DNA from: Candidatus Photodesmus blepharonis
Lineage (GTDB): Bacteria > Pseudomonadota > Gammaproteobacteria > Enterobacterales > Vibrionaceae
Reading direction: 5' to 3'
Length of the DNA stretch: 32,713 nt
Assembly (NCBI RefSeq): GCF_000731795.2
Contig: NZ_JGVK01000003.1
Location: 1 to 32,713 of the forward strand
Position 1 is the first letter of the stretch; every line of letters starts with the position of its first letter. Position numbers and translations under genes: made by a program. The notes below the pieces were generated by a model. It was not told the origin of the DNA, made no database searches, and saw only the letters and a program-made list of their open reading frames with translations. This document shows positions 1 through 8,561 of this stretch, piece after piece.

Positions 1-190
1 AAAAAAAAAAAAAAAAAAATATGATGTTCATTCAAGAAATGAAGCACAAGCATTTTGCATACTTAATAATATACAGGTTATCTCCTTGACTTTAAGGATA
101 TGATCCTTCTCCAAGAATATAGTAGAATAATTAGTTATTTAAATTTTAAAAGTGTTTTGATATTTATATTTCTATGAAAAATGTTCTCAA

Positions 191-1162
191 TCATACCTTG
201 TTGGCAATCAAAGTTGCCCGCTTGGGAGCCGGATGACCCTCTATTGTTTTTGTTGGGTTGTTTGGAGATAAGTAGTCATACAATGAGTTTTGTTGCATCC
301 ATTCGGTTGTACGTTGTTCTTTTGTTGTTGTAATGTTTTCGTCTACTATACGCACATTTTTAAATCCAGTTCGCTCAAGCCATATTTTCAACGCTTTGGT
401 TGAAGGGAAAAAATATACGTTGCGCATCTGTGCGTACCGATCGCTTGGAACTAATGCTGTAGTCTCATTACCCTCAACTACTAGTGTTTCTAGAACTAAT
501 TCACCGTCTGAAACGAGCTGATCCTTTAACTGAATTAGGTGATCAAGAGGTGAACGACGATGGTACAATGTACCCATACTGAAAACCGTGTCAAACGCCT
601 TTAATTTAGGAAGCTGATTGATATTTAAAGGTACCAAATGAGAACGTTGATTATTTCCAAGTAATTTTCGAATAGTTTCGAATTGGACAAAAAAAAGACG
701 CGAAGGATCTATGCCTATGCATAGCTTGGCTTCCTCGCCTATCATACGCCACATATAATAGCCGTTGCCACAACCTACATCTAATACAAGTCGGTTTTTA
801 AGAGGTGAAATATGAGGAAGAATACGATCCCATTTCCAGTCACTTTTCCATTCAGCATCAATATGAATGTTGTGAATTTTATATGGTCCTTTACGCCATG
901 GTCGGAGTGTTTTCAGAAGCTTTTCAAGTTCTTTAAATTCTTCTTGGGTCAGAGGTTCATTATTAGATAATGAAACTGATTTTTTTAGGTCAATATTGTC
1001 TGGTTTACCCTCCTGAATTTGTTTTAAGGTGTAAAGCCAAGATTCAAAATCACGGTGTTTCATATTTTGCCAATTCGTTAGTTGTTGAGGGAGCGTATTA
1101 AGCCATGGTTGAAGACGAATATCTTCAGCAATAAGTTGATAAAAATTTGAAAAGTTAAACAT
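191..1162 (-). CDS. cmoB: tRNA U34 carboxymethyltransferase CmoB
   Basis: CmoB transfers the carboxymethyl group of carboxy-S-adenosylmethionine to 5-hydroxyuridine at tRNA position 34, giving the cmo5U wobble base that lets one tRNA read several codons of a family box. The 323-residue product has the family's usual length. A class I methyltransferase SAM-binding motif, [15 protein letters not shown], lies near residues 127-141, and further family blocks ([24 protein letters not shown]) follow in the expected order. The start is ATG at 1162. cmoA, the enzyme that makes its substrate, ends 63 bp upstream on the same strand, so the two are probably cotranscribed. The reading frame is intact. 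Recognition rests on remembered similarity to the E. coli protein and is strong. Confidence 0.95.
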   Translation of the reverse strand: MFNFSNFYQLIAEDIRLQPWLNTLPQQLTNWQNMKHRDFESWLYTLKQIQEGKPDNIDLKKSVSLSNNEPLTQEEFKELEKLLKTLRPWRKGPYKIHNIHIDAEWKSDWKWDRILPHISPLKNRLVLDVGCGNGYYMWRMIGEEAKLCIGIDPSRLFFVQFETIRKLLGNNQRSHLVPLNINQLPKLKAFDTVFSMGTLYHRRSPLDHLIQLKDQLVSDGELVLETLVVEGNETTALVPSDRYAQMRNVYFFPSTKALKIWLERTGFKNVRIVDENITTTKEQRTTEWMQQNSLYDYLSPNNPTKTIEGHPAPKRATLIANKV

Positions 1163-1225
1163 GCTTAGTGAATCACCTAATATTAAATAGATATTGAGAT
1201 TGGATTGACAAATAAGTAGCTAGTT

Positions 1226-1957
1226 TTATTTTATCGCGAATATGGAACCAAAATTAAAGTACTGAAACCAAACTTCGCTACTTGAAAAACCAATATTTTT
1301 AAAACGTGCCTTGTGAATCTGAATTGAATCCGGACGCATTACATTTTTAATTGCACTTTTTTTTTGGTTGATTTCTAGCTCGCTGTATCCGTTTGAGCGT
1401 TTAAAATTGTGATGAAGCTCGGTTAAAATCCCGTGAGAGACAGTATCTTCAAAAGTATATTTCTCAGATAAAATTACCATACCGCCAAAACAAAGTCCTG
1501 AGTAAATTTTTTTGAGTAAAGAATACCTGTCTTCAGGGGCAAGAAATTGTAATGTAAAATTTAATACTACAAAAGAAGCATTAGTAATTTCAATGTTACG
1601 AATATCTTTCTTGAGTACTTTAACAGGAACATCAGATTGAGATGCTTTAAGCCGAAATTTGCAGTGTTTAACCATGGATTTTGAGTTATCTACTGCGATA
1701 ATGCAACAACCTTTTTGATCAATGCTACGACATATTGAAAGTGTTGCAGCACCTAGAGAGCAGCCTAGATCGTATATTTTTGAATGCGGTTTAACAAAAC
1801 GTTTAGCCAACATACCGATAGTTGAAAGGATATTGTTATAACCTGGTATAGAACGTTCAATCATATCTGGAAAAACTTTAACAATATTTTCCTCGAAAGC
1901 AAAGTGACTAATTTTGTCGATCTGGGTTGAAAAGATAGTATCTCTATTGTTTTTCAT
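1226..1957 (-). CDS. cmoA: Carboxy-S-adenosyl-L-methionine synthase CmoA
   Basis: CmoA makes carboxy-SAM from SAM and prephenate, the donor used by CmoB. The 243-residue protein carries the glycine-rich SAM motif DLGCSLGAATLS near residues 63-74, and the family stretches FVVLNFTLQFL and ILSEKYTFED. The E. coli enzyme is about 247 residues, so this one is full length. It starts with ATG at 1957, lies just upstream of cmoB and is divergent from aspS, the same neighbourhood as in E. coli. A run of nine A in the coding strand (1367-1375) encodes part of a lysine-rich stretch and is a possible slippage site, but the frame is intact as given. Confidence 0.95.
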   Translation of the reverse strand: MKNNRDTIFSTQIDKISHFAFEENIVKVFPDMIERSIPGYNNILSTIGMLAKRFVKPHSKIYDLGCSLGAATLSICRSIDQKGCCIIAVDNSKSMVKHCKFRLKASQSDVPVKVLKKDIRNIEITNASFVVLNFTLQFLAPEDRYSLLKKIYSGLCFGGMVILSEKYTFEDTVSHGILTELHHNFKRSNGYSELEINQKKSAIKNVMRPDSIQIHKARFKNIGFSSSEVWFQYFNFGSIFAIK

Positions 1958-2158
1958 AATCTATCAAGTTAATTCAAGTGAATAAGGTGTGGATGATGTA
2001 AGCGCATTCTAGGGTAGATTTATGGTACTGTCATGCGAATAAATTGAAGAGAATTTCAAAGCATCTAAAAGATTATAGATAGCTATTGTATTCAAGATAT
2101 CGTATTATGCTCCCCATTATTTTTTAATCTCGTCCTTGTTAAATGCTTGAGGTTTATT
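1958..2158. promoter_or_regulatory. Divergent cmoA / aspS intergenic region
   Basis: This 201-bp AT-rich gap separates two divergently transcribed units, so it must hold promoters for both directions. I could not find a pair of hexamers with good spacing. TTGTAT (2086-2091) and TATTAT (2103-2108) are only 11 bp apart, too close for a sigma-70 promoter. A GAGG Shine-Dalgarno core lies at 2148-2151, seven bases before the preferred aspS start codon. Confidence 0.4.
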
Positions 2159-3934
2159 ATGCGCACCCATTATTGCGGTAGACTGAGCGTATCCTTGTCT
2201 GGACAAATGGTGAAGCTTTATGGTTGGGTTAATCGGTGTCGTGATTTAGGTGGTCTTATCTTTGTTGATATGCGAGATCGCGAAGGTATTGTTCAGGTCA
2301 TCGTCTCTCCTAACGTGTTTCCTGTTTTTCAGATTGCCAATCAGCTACGTAATGAGTTTTGCATTAAAGTAGAGGGGGAGGTACGCGCTCGCTCTCAAGA
2401 GCAAATTAACACAGAAATGGCAACGGGTCGAGTTGAAGTTTTTGCTGTTAGCTTGGAAATAATCAACCGAAGCGACATCCCACCGTTGGATTTTAAGCAA
2501 CAAAACTCCGAAGAGCAGCGTTTTAAATATCGTTACTTAGATTTACGTCGTCCAGAGATGGTAAATCGTATTAAATTACGTGCTCGAGTATCGAGTTTTA
2601 TCCGTCGTTTTTTAGACAATAGCGACTTTTTAGATATTGAAACTCCAGTTTTGACGAAATCCACTCCAGAAGGTGCTCGCGACTATTTAGTACCAAGCCG
2701 TGTGCACCAAGGTGCTTTCTACGCACTTCCGCAATCTCCACAGTTGTTTAAACAGATGCTCATGATATCAGGCTTCGATCGTTATTATCAAATTGTTAAG
2801 TGTTTTCGTGATGAAGATTTACGTTCGGATCGTCAACCAGAATTTACCCAAGTTGATATTGAAATGTCGTTTGTGAAATCCGAAGAAATTCGGCATATCA
2901 CTGAGAAAATGATTCGTGATATCTGGAAAGAGTTATTGGATGTTCATCTTGTTGAATTTCCAGTCTTCTCTTTTAATGAAGTTATTCGTCGTTTTGGTTC
3001 TGATAAGCCCGATTTACGCAATCCATTAGAATTAGTTGATATTGCAGAACTTGTAAAAAATGTTGATTTCAGAATATTTTCAATTCCTGCTAATGATAAG
3101 AAAGGTCGTGTTGCAGCTATCCGTGTTCCTGGAGGTGCAACAATGAGTCGTAGGGAAATAGATATTTACAGTAAATTTGTCAGTATTTATGGAGCAGAAG
3201 GTTTGCTATGGATGAAGATTAATGATCGTACTTCTGATCTGCATACGATGATTCAATCACCATTTAGTAAATTTTTAAGTGCAAAAACAATCAATAATAT
3301 TCTTAAAAATACTCAAGCTGAGTCTGGTGATATCATTTTGTTTATTGCAGATAAAGCTAAAGTTGTTACAGAAGCATTAGGTGCTCTTCGTCTGAAATTG
3401 GGTAGAGATTTAAAATTAATTAATCACTCTACATGGGCACCTTTATGGGTTGTTGATTTTCCGATGTTTGAAGCAGATGAAAAAGGTGAACTGCACGCAA
3501 TGCATCATCCATTTACATCACCTATGAACGTAGATGTAAAAGCATTGAAATCTGATCCTATTTCTGTGTATTCAAATTCATACGATATGGTTTTGAACGG
3601 CTATGAAATTGGGAGTGGTTCTGTTCGAATTCACAGAGAGAAAATGCAATCAGCAGTGTTTGATGTTTTAGGAATTGGAAAGCAAGAGCAGCGAGAAAAA
3701 TTTGGTTTTTTGCTAGATGCATTAAGATTTGGTGCGCCTCCACATGCTGGTCTTGCATTCGGTTTAGATCGATTAGTTATGCTACTTTGCGGGGCTGAAA
3801 GTATTCGTGATGTTATTGCATTTCCGAAAACAACTTCAGCGACGTGCCTATTGACTGATTCTCCAAATTTTATAAAACCAGGATCACTTAAAGAACTAGC
3901 ATTAGTTCTTAAAACAGAAAAAAATAAGATATGA
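2159..3934 (+). CDS. aspS: Aspartyl-tRNA synthetase
   Basis: This class II aminoacyl-tRNA synthetase charges tRNA-Asp. The chosen ATG at 2159 gives 591 residues, against about 590 in E. coli, and begins MRTHYCGR like its homologues. A TTG four codons upstream is in frame, but it overlaps the GAGG ribosome-binding site at 2148-2151 and is unlikely to be used. Order of domains: N-terminal OB-fold anticodon-binding domain ([20 protein letters not shown]), class II motif 2 ([20 protein letters not shown]), the bacterial GAD insertion, and motif 3 near the C-terminus ([13 protein letters not shown]). No key motif is missing. The genes found between aspS and ruvC in E. coli (nudB, yebC) are absent from the 192-bp gap that follows. 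Confidence 0.97.
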   Translation: MRTHYCGRLSVSLSGQMVKLYGWVNRCRDLGGLIFVDMRDREGIVQVIVSPNVFPVFQIANQLRNEFCIKVEGEVRARSQEQINTEMATGRVEVFAVSLEIINRSDIPPLDFKQQNSEEQRFKYRYLDLRRPEMVNRIKLRARVSSFIRRFLDNSDFLDIETPVLTKSTPEGARDYLVPSRVHQGAFYALPQSPQLFKQMLMISGFDRYYQIVKCFRDEDLRSDRQPEFTQVDIEMSFVKSEEIRHITEKMIRDIWKELLDVHLVEFPVFSFNEVIRRFGSDKPDLRNPLELVDIAELVKNVDFRIFSIPANDKKGRVAAIRVPGGATMSRREIDIYSKFVSIYGAEGLLWMKINDRTSDLHTMIQSPFSKFLSAKTINNILKNTQAESGDIILFIADKAKVVTEALGALRLKLGRDLKLINHSTWAPLWVVDFPMFEADEKGELHAMHHPFTSPMNVDVKALKSDPISVYSNSYDMVLNGYEIGSGSVRIHREKMQSAVFDVLGIGKQEQREKFGFLLDALRFGAPPHAGLAFGLDRLVMLLCGAESIRDVIAFPKTTSATCLLTDSPNFIKPGSLKELALVLKTEKNKI

Positions 3935-4126
3935 TATGAAGTTTTAACTGAGACTTGAATGCATCTAACAGAAGAAAAAATTGGATGAACGATAAACAGG
4001 GCTCAAATTATTGGCTGAATTTTATATGTCAGAAATTTTTACGACCTGCGAAATAAAAAAGGATCTCTTAATTATAAATCTTCATCGGATTATTTTGAAA
4101 ATTAAGTATAAAATTAGGATTTGTTT

Positions 4127-4627
4127 ATGTCAATTATTTTGGGAATTGACCCGGGTTCCCGGATCACAGGTTATGGAGTCATTCGTCAACGAGGTCCTTG
4201 TCTCCAATATTTGGGCAGCGGATGTATTCGTGCTTCAGAACAAAAATTACCAGGGCGACTAAAAAGAATATATGTAGGAATCACCGAAGTTATTATTCAG
4301 TTTCGTCCTGATGTCCTTGCTATTGAACAGGTTTTTATGGCTAAAAATGCTGATTCAGTTCTTAAATTGGGTCAAGCTCGTGGTAGTGCTATTGTTGCAG
4401 CAGCAAATGTAGAATTGCCCGTATATGAATATGCTGCTAGATTAATTAAACAGGCGGTGGTAGGTACGGGCTCAGCTGGAAAAGTTCAGGTTCAGTGTAT
4501 GGTTAGGCATATACTGAAGCTTTCTGCTAATCCACAGTCAGATGCTGCTGATGCTCTTGGGGTTGCTATTTGTCATGCAAGTTCAAGTAAGAATGTCGGG
4601 TTATTAGTTTCTCAAAAAAGTAGTTAA
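4127..4627 (+). CDS. ruvC: Holliday junction endonuclease RuvC
   Basis: RuvC cuts Holliday junctions symmetrically after RuvAB branch migration. Starting at ATG 4127, which has an AGGA ribosome-binding site at 4116-4119, the product is 166 residues and begins [16 protein letters not shown] two codons upstream is a less likely start. All four catalytic acids of the family are in place: D8, E67, D139 and D142 in this numbering, so the nuclease looks active. It is slightly shorter than the E. coli protein (173 residues) at the C-terminus. ruvA follows after 54 bp and ruvB after that, so the three probably form one operon. Confidence 0.95.
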   Translation: MSIILGIDPGSRITGYGVIRQRGPCLQYLGSGCIRASEQKLPGRLKRIYVGITEVIIQFRPDVLAIEQVFMAKNADSVLKLGQARGSAIVAAANVELPVYEYAARLIKQAVVGTGSAGKVQVQCMVRHILKLSANPQSDAADALGVAICHASSSKNVGLLVSQKSS

Positions 4628-4681
4628 TGTATAAAAAAAAGATTATTACGTGATATTTTAATTTTTAAACGAGAGTTTTTT

Positions 4682-5293
4682 GTGATTGGATATCTTTTGG
4701 GTTTGCTTGTTGAAAAGCAACCTCCAGAGTTGTTAATCGAAGTAAATGGGGTTGGCTATGAAGTGCAAATGCCAATAAGTTGTTTTTGTAAACTTCCGAG
4801 CGTTGGTAAAAAAGTTGCAATTTATACTCACTTTATAGTGCGTGAGGACGCTCAATTGCTTTATGGTTTTAATACAATTAAAGAGAGAGCTTTATTTCGG
4901 GAACTGATTAAAGTTAATGGCGTTGGCCCGAAATTAGCGTTAAGTATTCTTTATAGTATGACAGCAAGTCAATTTGTTTCGTGTATTAAGGAGGGAGATG
5001 TATCGACTCTAATTAAGTTGCCTGGTGTTGGTACAAAGACAGCAGAACGCTTAATAATTGAAATGAAAGATAGACTCAAGATTTGGAATACCGATTTGTT
5101 TACTTCCAAAATGGATGTAACTTCCTGCGATTCTAATTTAACACCAGTGTCATCTAATGTTAAAGAAGCTATTAGTGCTTTGTTAGCTTTGGGATATAAA
5201 CCAACTCAAGCGTTGAAAATTATTTCTAAGATTGCCAAGCCAGATATGACAAGCGAAAATTTAATTCGAGAGGCCCTCAAAGCAATGGTTTGA
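4682..5293 (+). CDS. ruvA: Holliday junction DNA helicase subunit RuvA
   Basis: RuvA binds the four-way junction as a tetramer and loads the RuvB motor. The 203-residue product equals the E. coli length. It begins with GTG at 4682 (MIGYLLG), and E. coli ruvA also uses GTG as I recall. A GAGAG ribosome-binding site lies at 4671-4675. The N-terminal OB fold carries [13 protein letters not shown]. Two helix-hairpin-helix motifs follow ([10 protein letters not shown] and [13 protein letters not shown]). The C-terminal domain III that contacts RuvB ends the protein ([12 protein letters not shown]). The operon context with ruvC and ruvB agrees. Confidence 0.96.
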   Translation: MIGYLLGLLVEKQPPELLIEVNGVGYEVQMPISCFCKLPSVGKKVAIYTHFIVREDAQLLYGFNTIKERALFRELIKVNGVGPKLALSILYSMTASQFVSCIKEGDVSTLIKLPGVGTKTAERLIIEMKDRLKIWNTDLFTSKMDVTSCDSNLTPVSSNVKEAISALLALGYKPTQALKIISKIAKPDMTSENLIREALKAMV

Positions 5294-5300
5294 TTTTTTA

Positions 5301-5328
5301 TTATCTTTATCTTTATCTTTATCTTTAT
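5301..5328. repeat. Hexamer microsatellite TTATCT, about 4.7 copies
   Basis: Four perfect tandem copies of TTATCT plus a partial fifth (TTAT) lie in the 70-bp ruvA-ruvB spacer, beginning seven bases after the ruvA stop and ending 35 bases before the ruvB start codon. No ORF crosses it. Copy-number change by replication slippage would alter the spacing between the two genes without changing any protein. Confidence 0.9.
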
Positions 5329-5363
5329 AAAATTCTTATTTTCATTAATAATAGGGAACATTC

Positions 5364-6368
5364 ATGGTTGAATTTGATCGCTCGGTATCATTAGATGCTG
5401 CTCTTCTAAAAGAAGAGAGTATTATTGATAGGGCAATTCGTCCAAGTAAATTACTTGATTATCGAGGTCAAAGGCATGTATGTAGTCAAATGGAAATTTT
5501 TATAAAAGCGGCTAAGTTACGCAATGAAGCACTAGATCATTTGCTGATTTTTGGCCCTCCCGGGTTAGGTAAAACCACATTGGCTAATATTGTGGCTAAT
5601 GAAATGAAAGTAAACACTAGAGCAACTTCTGGTCCAGTACTCGAAAAAGCTGGTGATTTAGCAGCACTTTTAACTAATTTAGAAAAAAATGATGTGCTGT
5701 TCATTGATGAGATACATCGTTTAGCTCCTACGGTAGAAGAAGTACTTTATTCAGCAATGGAGGATTATCGGTTAGACATTATGATAGGTGAAGGAGCAAC
5801 GGCTAGATCAATTAAAATTGATCTTCCACCTTTCACTTTAATTGGCGCTACAACTAGGGCTGGATCATTGACTCCTCCTTTGCGTGATCGTTTTGGTATC
5901 ACTCAACGTTTGGAGTATTATAAAGTGAATGATTTACAAAGTATTGTACAACGTAGTGCAGATTATCTAAATCTTTCTATAGAAGTTGGAGGTGCACTAG
6001 AAATAGCTCATCGTGCTCGTGGGACACCGCGCATAGCTAATCGTTTGTTGCGTCGTGTTCGAGATTATGCTGAGGTAAAAGCTAATGGACATATTTGTGC
6101 TGATGTAGCTGACAAAGCACTGAATATGCTCAATGTCGATGTAGAAGGTTTTGATTATATGGATAGAAAGCTATTATTAGCAATAATGGAGAAATTTTCT
6201 GGAGGGCCTGTGGGTCTTGATAATATGGCAGCAGCTATTGGTGAAGAGAAAGATACTATAGAGGACGTATTGGAACCATATTTAATACAACAAGGATATT
6301 TGCAACGTACACCACGAGGTAGAATTGCAACGGATAAGGCTTATCTCCATTTTAAGCTCGAAAAATAA
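5364..6368 (+). CDS. ruvB: Holliday junction branch-migration ATPase RuvB
   Basis: RuvB is the hexameric AAA+ motor that drives branch migration on RuvA-bound junctions. The 334-residue product has the standard length. Walker A is GPPGLGKTT (residues 64-72) and Walker B is LFIDEIHRL (about 112-120). Sensor and arginine-finger sequence [16 protein letters not shown] is intact. The C-terminal winged-helix domain ends with [15 protein letters not shown]. The start is ATG at 5364 with an AGGGA ribosome-binding site just upstream. It is the last of the ruvCAB genes. The next gene, tolQ, follows after about 205 bp, where other Vibrionaceae are remembered to carry cydAB-ybgE-ybgC. Confidence 0.97.
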   Translation: MVEFDRSVSLDAALLKEESIIDRAIRPSKLLDYRGQRHVCSQMEIFIKAAKLRNEALDHLLIFGPPGLGKTTLANIVANEMKVNTRATSGPVLEKAGDLAALLTNLEKNDVLFIDEIHRLAPTVEEVLYSAMEDYRLDIMIGEGATARSIKIDLPPFTLIGATTRAGSLTPPLRDRFGITQRLEYYKVNDLQSIVQRSADYLNLSIEVGGALEIAHRARGTPRIANRLLRRVRDYAEVKANGHICADVADKALNMLNVDVEGFDYMDRKLLLAIMEKFSGGPVGLDNMAAAIGEEKDTIEDVLEPYLIQQGYLQRTPRGRIATDKAYLHFKLEK

Positions 6369-6480
6369 AATATTTTCTATAATTTGCTCCGGAAGTTTTA
6401 GTAGATTTAAATGTTTTAATACTCAGATTTTTTTCATTTTCTGTTATCTGTGATGGATCAATGTTGCGCATTTGCATCTA

Positions 6481-6539
6481 ATGATTGGTGCATGTATTTT
6501 GATGATCATCGCTTTCATGATTGGAGCATGTATTGATGA
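6481..6539 (+). repeat. Imperfect direct repeat upstream of tolQ
   Basis: Two near copies lie 36 bases apart: 6481-6505 and 6517-6539. Both contain ATGATTGG, GCATGTATT and GATGA in the same order. They differ by one substitution and a two-base length change. The pair looks like a local tandem duplication in the ruvB-tolQ gap. Because the unit spacing is a multiple of three, the copies read in the same frame and produce the residues MIGACI twice in the small ORF at 6481-6564. Confidence 0.6.
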
Positions 6540-6564
6540 ACTCAGCCATAAATCTATGTTTTAG
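6481..6564 (+). CDS. Possible 27-residue hydrophobic small ORF before tolQ
   Basis: A 28-codon frame begins with ATG at 6481 and stops at TAG 6562-6564. It encodes a strongly hydrophobic peptide starting MIGACILMIIAFMIGACI and ending in a short polar tail, compatible with one membrane helix. The stop codon overlaps the AGGAG ribosome-binding site of tolQ, so translation could be coupled to it. No good ribosome-binding site precedes the ATG, and the sequence contains a duplicated segment. It does not resemble CydX or YbgE as I remember them. It may be a relic, a new small membrane protein, or chance. I give it low confidence as a real gene. Confidence 0.2.
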   Translation: MIGACILMIIAFMIGACIDELSHKSMF

Positions 6565-6573
6565 GAGATTGTA

Positions 6574-7254
6574 GTGGTAGTTAATATTTCAATCTTTAAT
6601 TTGTTTTTACAAGCTGATTTTTTAGTTAAAATTGTTATGACCGTTCTTTTGGGCATGTCAATTTTATCCTGGACAATAATTTTAAAAAACAGTAGAACTC
6701 TATTACGTGCCTCAAAAAATGTAGACCTATTCGAAGATAAGTTTTGGTCTGGTTCGGACCTATCAAGTCTTTATCAGGATGTAAAAAAACGCAAAGAGGC
6801 AATTTCTGGCACTGAAGAAATTTTTTACTCAGGTTTTACAGAATTTCTACGTTTGCGCAAATCGAATAGTGATTCTCCTAATTTCGTAATGGAAAATACA
6901 GGTCGTGCAATGTTTCTAACAGTTGCGAAAGCCGTTAAGAAATTAGAAAGAAATCTTCCGTTACTTGCAACCGTGGCTTCCATTAGTCCTTATGTGGGTC
7001 TTTTGGGCACTGTATGGGGTATCATGCACTCTTTTATCGCATTAGGAGATGCGAAACAAGCAACTCTTATGATGATCGCTCCAGGAGTCGCTGAGGCGCT
7101 TATTGCGACCGCAATGGGTTTATTTGCCGCAATTCCAGCTGTAATAGCGTACAATCTTTTTAGCGGTAAAGTTAGTAAACTTGAGCATAGTTATTCAACC
7201 TTTTCTGAAGAGTTTTATAGCATTCTATATCGTCTAGTTTTATTGAGGCAGTGA
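6574..7254 (+). CDS. tolQ: Tol-Pal system proton-channel subunit TolQ
   Basis: TolQ is an inner-membrane protein that, with TolR, uses the proton gradient to energise TolA for outer-membrane constriction at division. The 226-residue protein has a first membrane helix near residues 15-38 and two more in the C-terminal half, within the conserved blocks SPYVGLLGTVWGIMHSF and APGVAEALIATAMGLFAAIP. The start is GTG at 6574 with a strong AGGAG site at 6563-6567. tolR begins three bases after the stop. It heads the tol-pal operon here. ybgC, the thioesterase gene that usually precedes it, is absent from the space upstream. Confidence 0.96.
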   Translation: MVVNISIFNLFLQADFLVKIVMTVLLGMSILSWTIILKNSRTLLRASKNVDLFEDKFWSGSDLSSLYQDVKKRKEAISGTEEIFYSGFTEFLRLRKSNSDSPNFVMENTGRAMFLTVAKAVKKLERNLPLLATVASISPYVGLLGTVWGIMHSFIALGDAKQATLMMIAPGVAEALIATAMGLFAAIPAVIAYNLFSGKVSKLEHSYSTFSEEFYSILYRLVLLRQ

Positions 7255-7257
7255 AGC

Positions 7258-7701
7258 ATGCTGAGCTATCAACCTAAAAAGCTAAATATGATCGCAGAGA
7301 TCAATTTTATTCCATATATAGATGTTGTATTGGTTCTGCTTATTGTTTTTATGGTAGCTTCACCGCTCGCTATTCAAGATATAGATGTTGAGTTACCAAA
7401 AATATCAAGGGGTAAATCTGATTCTGAATTTAAAGAAGGAGAGAGCAATATCATTATTGTTGAGATTAATAAAGAAGGCAAATTAGGATTGAGTGTTAAC
7501 ACTGAAGAATTTCAACGAAATCTTTCTCTCCAAGATATTCTATTGCAAGTTAAAGCGGAGCTCTTGCTGAAACCTAGTGCATCAGTACTAGTTGGAGCTG
7601 ATGCTGGGGTATCTTATTCTAAAGTTGTTTTTTTGCTTAATGAGCTAAGCAAAGCTCATGTTCAAAAAGTTGGTTTGCTAACAACGGATACGATGGAATA
7701 A
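7258..7701 (+). CDS. tolR: Tol-Pal system protein TolR
   Basis: TolR is an ExbD-type protein with one membrane helix and a periplasmic domain, and partners TolQ in the proton-driven motor. The 147-residue product has the signature EINFIPYIDVVLVLLIVFM. The helix carries the conserved proton-path aspartate at residue 22. The periplasmic domain ends with the expected VQKVGLLT. The start is ATG at 7258, three bases after the tolQ stop, with a GAGG ribosome-binding site inside the end of tolQ, so the two are translationally close. No oddities. Confidence 0.95.
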   Translation: MLSYQPKKLNMIAEINFIPYIDVVLVLLIVFMVASPLAIQDIDVELPKISRGKSDSEFKEGESNIIIVEINKEGKLGLSVNTEEFQRNLSLQDILLQVKAELLLKPSASVLVGADAGVSYSKVVFLLNELSKAHVQKVGLLTTDTME

Positions 7702-7713
7702 GATTCATTATTC

Positions 7714-8538
7714 ATGAGCACTCGGAAAAGAAAAAAAGATAGTTATATAAAACCTGTTGTTTTATCAACATTTTTTCATATCTTATTTCTGTTTTTACTC
7801 AGAGAAGAGAGTAGCATTGTGCTGAAACCTGTGATATCCAACAAACTTCAATCTGTTGTAGTAGATCAGGAATTAGTCAAAAGGCATGCAGAGCAGATTT
7901 ATAAAGAGCGCCAGGCTCTTATTCAGAAAGAACAAACATATTTAGAACAATTGCGCAAAAATATTAATAAACTTGAGAAAGATCGTGAAAATAAAGAGAG
8001 GGTAGTTCGAAATCTTAAGAGACAGAAAAAAGAGGAGATGCATAAGATTGAGCAACAAAGACTGATTAGAAAAAAAGAGGCAGAACAAGCTCGTATAGAA
8101 AAAGAATATCAACGAAACATTGACTTAAAAACTAAGAAGAAAGCAAAAAAACTTCAAGTTGAAAGAGAGCGTCGAGAGCGAGAAGCCGCATTGAGGAATA
8201 TTTTTGAAGAATTGGAGATAGAAGCCAAACAAAATACATCAGATCGTGCTCGATATATTTCTAACGAAGTAGATCGCTATGGGTTAATTTATGTTCAACT
8301 TATTCAAAAAAAATTTTTAAAAGAAGAAAGCTTTCATGGAAAATCTTGCCGTGTCCATCTTAACTTAATACCTACCGGTTCAGGAGCGATAGTAGGAGGA
8401 TTACATATTATTGATGGTTATAGTAGTTTATGTGCAGCAGCGAAACGCGCAATAACCCAGGTAGGAACTTTTCCTCTTCCTAAGGAAGCTGATATAGTAG
8501 AAAGGTTAAAAAATATTAATTTAACAGTGGTACCGTGA
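7714..8538 (+). CDS. tolA: Tol-Pal envelope-spanning protein TolA
   Basis: TolA links the TolQR motor to TolB and Pal across the periplasm. The 274-residue protein has the three expected parts. An N-terminal membrane helix (about 14-29) carries the S18 and H22 positions that are critical in E. coli for contact with TolQR. A long, charged, lysine- and glutamate-rich coiled coil follows (about 55-175). The C-terminal globular domain (about 180-274) ends in FPLPKEADIVERLKNINLTV. It is much shorter than E. coli TolA (about 421 residues), and the shortening lies in the helical stalk, which varies in length in this family. It starts 12 bp after tolR, with only a weak ribosome-binding site. Confidence 0.93.
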   Translation: MSTRKRKKDSYIKPVVLSTFFHILFLFLLREESSIVLKPVISNKLQSVVVDQELVKRHAEQIYKERQALIQKEQTYLEQLRKNINKLEKDRENKERVVRNLKRQKKEEMHKIEQQRLIRKKEAEQARIEKEYQRNIDLKTKKKAKKLQVERERREREAALRNIFEELEIEAKQNTSDRARYISNEVDRYGLIYVQLIQKKFLKEESFHGKSCRVHLNLIPTGSGAIVGGLHIIDGYSSLCAAAKRAITQVGTFPLPKEADIVERLKNINLTVVP

Positions 8539-8561
8539 GTTATGAGTGAAAAGGAAAGTTT

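Noticed and set aside
4011..4262. 83-codon plus-strand frame overlapping the start of ruvC
   Set aside because: It overlaps ruvC in another frame, has no homology and includes low-complexity AT-rich sequence.
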